A stretch of DNA of 64,000 nt from Cerrena zonata (lineage: Eukaryota > Basidiomycota > Agaricomycetes > Polyporales > Cerrenaceae), in assembly GCA_038087015.1 (NCBI GenBank), contig JASBNA010000049.1, forward strand, positions 186,001 to 250,000, in the 5' to 3' direction. Positions 61,201 through 64,000 of the stretch are shown here, piece by piece. How positions within the stretch are numbered: the first letter of the stretch is position 1; each line of letters starts with the position of its first letter. Below the pieces are notes generated by a model that saw nothing but the letters and a program-made list of their open reading frames with translations, did not search any database and was not told where the DNA came from. A program made the translations under genes and the position numbers.

Positions 61201-62803
61201 TTCACTTACATTTTTTCCAGATGAAAAGAAATACGATAGATATATATTTATCTACTTTGAATTGGGTATTTTGAAATATTTGATTGAGATGGTTGCTTCG
61301 TACTTTCTTTGGACGTTTTGTATAACTGGAGGACTATTCACATTTCATGACAAGCTTATTAGATCCATAATTTATTCACCTTTGGAATTTTTCCAAAATA
61401 ATTCAAACGGTCGTATAATGAACAGGTTCACCAATGATTTAAGAACTCTTGATATGTATTTCCCCATAAACTTGAGTGATTTTGTGGTTTCGAGTTTGAA
61501 TATTTTAGCAATCTTTGTTGTTTTGATTATAAACATTCCAATGATGTTGATATTTGTTCTTATGATGCTATTTGTTTACTTATTGATCAGGTTATATTTA
61601 TCGCCAACTATAAGAGAATTACAAAGATTGCAAAGTGCTATGATTAGTCCAGTACTTTCACATATACAAGAAACCATTCAAGGATTAGAAACTTTGAGAG
61701 CTTATAATCAGATAAACAGATACGACACCAAGAACACCAACACTTTAAATAACTTATTAGGAGTCGAACAAGCCTTATCCTCAACTAACAGATGGTTAGC
61801 CGTGAGATTGGAACTGATTTCAAATTTGATTACTTTTTTGATTGTTGTATTTCTGATACATTCATTGGGTTCCAGTAAACAGATAAATCCAGAAATTTTA
61901 GGTTTATTAGTGACATATTCTTTAACACTATCAACGACTTTGGATAGCACTATCAAGATAAGTACCGACTTACAAGCAGAAATGATTTCACTCGAAAGAA
62001 TTATGGAATATATCAATTTAGAAACAGAAGATCCATTGAAGCATGAATTAGTTCCATATAAAGATTGGCCGCGTGAAGGAAGTATAAAGTTTGTTAATTT
62101 TACATTGAAATATGCAAATAGCATAAAGCCAGTTTTGAAAAACATTAACTGTGAAATCACCCCTGGGACCAAAGTAAGTTTAGTTGGCAAAACTGGAGCA
62201 GGGAAATCCACCTTTACTTTAGCAATCTTTAGACTTTTAAATCCCATGGGAGGAAAGATTGAAATAGATGGGATCAATATTGCCAAAATTGGACTTTATG
62301 AATTAAGGCATAAACTCAGTATAGTTCCCCAAGGAAGTCAAACTATTATTGGAAGCGTTCGAGATAAACTTGATCCTTGTAAACAATTTAACGATGACCA
62401 ACTTTGGAAAGTATTAGAACTAGTTAAATTGAAAAATCATGTTCAGAGACTTGGATCATTAGATGCCCCATTGGATGAGTCTGGCAATAATTTTTCCTTA
62501 GGTCAAAAAAACTTGCTTTCTTTGGCAAGATCTCTATTGGTACCTTCAAAGATATTAGTACTCGACGAAGCTACATCATCGCTTGATTTAAACACGGTTC
62601 GAATCATAAGAGATGTCATCAAGAATGAATTTCAAAATTCAACAATCATTACCATAGCGCACAGACTAGATACAATCATGGACAGTGACAAGGTATTACT
62701 ATTGGAGAACGGAGAAGTTGTTGAATTTGACCTGCCTTTGACTTTATTAAAGGATGCAAATTCCAAATTTTTCAATTTTTGCGCAGAGGGTCTAATAGAT
62801 TGA
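58187..62803 (+). CDS. ABCC (MRP-type) vacuolar ABC transporter, YBT1/VMR1-like
   Basis: The 1538-residue full transporter has an N-terminal TMD0 with about five helices, TMD1, NBD1, a Ser-rich acidic linker (DDDTEEEEEEEDLLYLEHQL), TMD2 and NBD2. NBD1 has Walker A GKFGSGKTT, signature LSGGQKSRIS and Walker B DIYLFDD (Asp in place of the catalytic Glu, usual in ABCC NBD1). NBD2 has Walker A GKTGAGKST, signature FSLGQKNLLSLARSLL and Walker B ILVLDEATSSLD. The linker and TMD0 place it with Ybt1/Bpt1/Vmr1-type vacuolar exporters of bile acids, glutathione conjugates or metals; the substrate is not predictable. A short overlapping uORF (58180-58215) precedes the start. CTG codon 281 sits at a conserved Ser (PSLxxAL). 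Confidence 0.9.
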   Translation: MSAATGTFYSMVNPDTRNLIVNLEDNPLIPWYYPLYDYTSNCINPRFFDNITLLFNIAIGVFAGYQLFKSYNSQLRLGNPFESRSCGVKHFLKIECITLQIFIHFIQLLSDNGSKYSATNLAVLLIILPLHIIEPTRSIHQLASLLFYWLGNCIIVTIPLIQDFFSNHPILNKSKSVWFFTSEIVLCLNTFLIFLLQTRFWKPSKELVEYYLLNDTDLRSIRNILSHWTFTWVQSFITEIYLKDSASIEELPRAPGDTKCEVTLKRLQNHWNMQLPRRKPLLLIALLSSFNYLIVSATSYDLIDTLLSLLQPLILQRLILYFSEYKKEQKPIIIAYFLAVLMLIVAFTRTIVSNQSISFQRRSDFIIQSSLMGMIYKKIINLNYAKKTKKTGDILNHASMDVALARSCIESIQKFIEAMIKLILCVLPLYKFLGPAIWGVLLAALITIPLAIFTEMSLLPAFNQLLKYRDQRTSIMNDILLSIKGIKLYAREEPMLNKLNELRLNKELKETKKIGLINSFVTFVWGLIPFFMMVSGLVISVHMYDQELSAHVIFPTLSVLASISNTICDLPRLISYGIQARKSFDRLAGFFLMDDFNDTVIRNKPSNEVHVCIKITNSQFSWTKPEYSDIIDNNNVALSVDEFNVNHGDTVCLVGKFGSGKTTLLRSLLGEMYLVNNTKSVIEVRGSIAYCPQNPCIIHNTIRENILFGLEYDPKFFWEVIELCQLHDDLNSFPYNDKTVVSEGESLSGGQKSRISLARAIYSRSDIYLFDDILASIDLRIGKLILENILGENGILRNKTVLFVTNSISVIEKSTKVVFLRKGKIIGEEKYQDFGNAKDAAVTKMIKELNDQTTLVQPVSSVSESNASSNTVSNELIRSSQVSISESSLGSIYSSELEDYDVNHIHQEDDDTEEEEEEEDLLYLEHQLTRETTGRLSFISRDYTHSGTSIQSRTLKKIPTLEETIKGKFKSTFLIEFLRACHLGNIVIYLLLIFLMVSINTLKNYSLTFFPDEKKYDRYIFIYFELGILKYLIEMVASYFLWTFCITGGLFTFHDKLIRSIIYSPLEFFQNNSNGRIMNRFTNDLRTLDMYFPINLSDFVVSSLNILAIFVVLIINIPMMLIFVLMMLFVYLLIRLYLSPTIRELQRLQSAMISPVLSHIQETIQGLETLRAYNQINRYDTKNTNTLNNLLGVEQALSSTNRWLAVRLELISNLITFLIVVFLIHSLGSSKQINPEILGLLVTYSLTLSTTLDSTIKISTDLQAEMISLERIMEYINLETEDPLKHELVPYKDWPREGSIKFVNFTLKYANSIKPVLKNINCEITPGTKVSLVGKTGAGKSTFTLAIFRLLNPMGGKIEIDGINIAKIGLYELRHKLSIVPQGSQTIIGSVRDKLDPCKQFNDDQLWKVLELVKLKNHVQRLGSLDAPLDESGNNFSLGQKNLLSLARSLLVPSKILVLDEATSSLDLNTVRIIRDVIKNEFQNSTIITIAHRLDTIMDSDKVLLLENGEVVEFDLPLTLLKDANSKFFNFCAEGLID

Positions 62804-63113
62804 ACGCCTCTTGCAGTAGGTACAAACTTAGGTAATTTACAAGTATACTGACCCCGTCTCGTGATGGGATGAATACATAAGCTTATTATTAATTAGATCT
62901 TATTTAGAAACAACCGGTGTAGTCCGAAGTGATAAACCTTACGACTATGCGTGTACGGGTGGAAATTTTGAATAAATGCGATGGTCTTATCAGAAGAATT
63001 GATTGGCAGTCAATGGAAAAGATGGGAAGGTTTAGAAAAGGCCGAAATTTCAGACAAGTTTCATTCATTTTTCAGTTTAGTCTTTATTAGCTACTTATTT
63101 ATAATAGTGCAGG
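62804..63113. other. Intergenic region before the right-edge MFS gene
   Basis: This 310-bp tandem intergenic region contains no recognised motif or gene. Confidence 0.4.
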
Positions 63114-64000
63114 ATGCTAGCTAGTGAAGTTTCCAAGAATCGTCGGATTATCCAATGTTTATGTGCCATATTTTGGTGTCTTTTATCAGGAGGACCAATT
63201 TTTGGGTTTGCAGCTTTGAAGCCGGTGTTAATCAAAGAACACATTTATGAGAAGGCTTGTGATATCTCGATCAACTCTACGGATAGTCTTTTGAGCTATG
63301 GATTAAATCCTGATCATTTCACTCCAATTACATCTCAGTTGTTCAACATGATGAGCACTAATGAAGAGTCCCCCATTGCTAAATGTACTGCTCAAGATTT
63401 GAAATTGAATATGATGTTCACCGTGGGTGCCGTTATGACAAATGTTAGTGCATTAGTTATTGGAAGAGTATTGGATATATATGGACCAAGAGTTTGTGGA
63501 ATGATTGGAGCCATATTTCTTTACTTAGCATGTTTTATTTTCATGTTCAATAAAGCATTGAGTAAAGTACCAATGTTTGATCCATATTTGATTGGATATG
63601 CAAGTATGGCATTAGGAGGACCATTTGCATATATATCCAGTTTCCAATTGAGTAATAGTTTCCCTCAATACAGTGGCAGTATATTAGCTATATTGACTGG
63701 GGCTTTTGACTCTTCAAGTGCGGTATTCTTATTTTATAGAATTTTTTATAATAAGAGTGGAGGAAGCTTTAAATTGGATAAGTTTTTCGGGATTTATTTG
63801 GCGGTTCCAGTTTTCATAACTTTAGCCCAAGTTTTGGTAATGCCCGGGGATTCCTATAAAACTTCGGGTGACACCACCTTATGTGTTGATGATGGTGCCA
63901 ATCGTCAAGAGCAGGATGAAGAAAGTGCAGTTGAAGAAACCGATTCGTTATTAAACACCCATCATTCCCAGCATTCCGATTATAATACCAGTGGTAGACG
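63114..64000 (+). CDS. MFS transporter, FMP42-like, truncated by the right window edge
   Basis: The frame starts at the ATG at 63114 (MLASEVSKNRRIIQCLCAIF) and stays open for 295 codons to the window edge; the C-terminal half is missing. A TM1 region WCLLSGGPIFGFAALKP is followed by a long luminal loop with Cys residues, then TM2 and the major facilitator loop 2-3 motif GRVLDIYGPRVCG, further helices (YLIGYASMALGGPFAYISSF, ILAILTGAFDSSSAVFLFYR) and a central acidic loop QEQDEESAVEETDSLLN. This order resembles Fmp42/SLC43-like fungal transporters. The substrate is unknown. Confidence 0.75.
   Translation, partial: MLASEVSKNRRIIQCLCAIFWCLLSGGPIFGFAALKPVLIKEHIYEKACDISINSTDSLLSYGLNPDHFTPITSQLFNMMSTNEESPIAKCTAQDLKLNMMFTVGAVMTNVSALVIGRVLDIYGPRVCGMIGAIFLYLACFIFMFNKALSKVPMFDPYLIGYASMALGGPFAYISSFQLSNSFPQYSGSILAILTGAFDSSSAVFLFYRIFYNKSGGSFKLDKFFGIYLAVPVFITLAQVLVMPGDSYKTSGDTTLCVDDGANRQEQDEESAVEETDSLLNTHHSQHSDYNTSGR

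Overview
This is a nuclear chromosome segment from a budding yeast, most likely of the CTG-Ser1 clade (Serinales: Candida/Debaryomyces relatives). The support is mixed. Genes are compact and mostly intronless. A fungal beta-mannosyltransferase, a C-terminal-domain NDT80 and a FLO8-like LisH regulator fit that clade. CTG codons in GLE2 (codon 108) and in the ABCC transporter (codon 281) sit where homologues carry serine, so CTG probably means Ser here. No species is named.

Layout, left to right. A gene truncated by the left edge (minus strand) is followed by a 2.2 kb gene-free stretch with small tandem repeats. Then come VPS70 (M28-type protease), an unrecognised acidic/basic protein, another 2.2 kb gene-free stretch, an intron-containing tRNA-Tyr(GTA), NDT80, LEU5 (mitochondrial carrier), a DUF1279 mitochondrial protein, TCD1 (t6A dehydratase), TAE1, PSF3 (GINS), a beta-mannosyltransferase and ARG3. 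These are followed by an NTR2-like protein, RPC34, VPS51, POP4, AIM22, a DUF1989 protein, 3-hydroxyisobutyrate dehydrogenase and an alpha-arrestin. Next are an HMG-box mitochondrial protein, AAR2, GEF1 (CLC), GLE2, a small Trp/Gly-tailed protein, a FLO8-like regulator, ALG3, NOP8, a tiny SMN-like protein, PEX11, SPC105/KNL1, CTR9, a full-length ABCC transporter, and a right-edge-truncated MFS transporter.

This is a typical housekeeping region with no operons. Convergent pairs are packed 35-180 bp apart and divergent pairs share short promoters. Two promoter sites read clearly: a palindromic Gcn4 site before ARG3 and an MluI cell-cycle box before PSF3.

Six genes (TCD1, the mannosyltransferase, the HMG-box gene, AAR2, GEF1, SPC105) are each broken into two or more reading frames that clearly belong together. 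Most breaks are single-base gains or losses inside a homopolymer, and SPC105 alone carries six lesions including an in-frame TGA. Because AAR2 and SPC105 are conserved core genes and the coding sequence around each break is intact, sequencing or assembly error is the leading explanation, but the clustering deserves checking against reads. The most interesting possible biology is the 81-residue protein at 48977-49222, whose tail resembles the YG-box of SMN, a protein generally considered absent from many budding yeasts.
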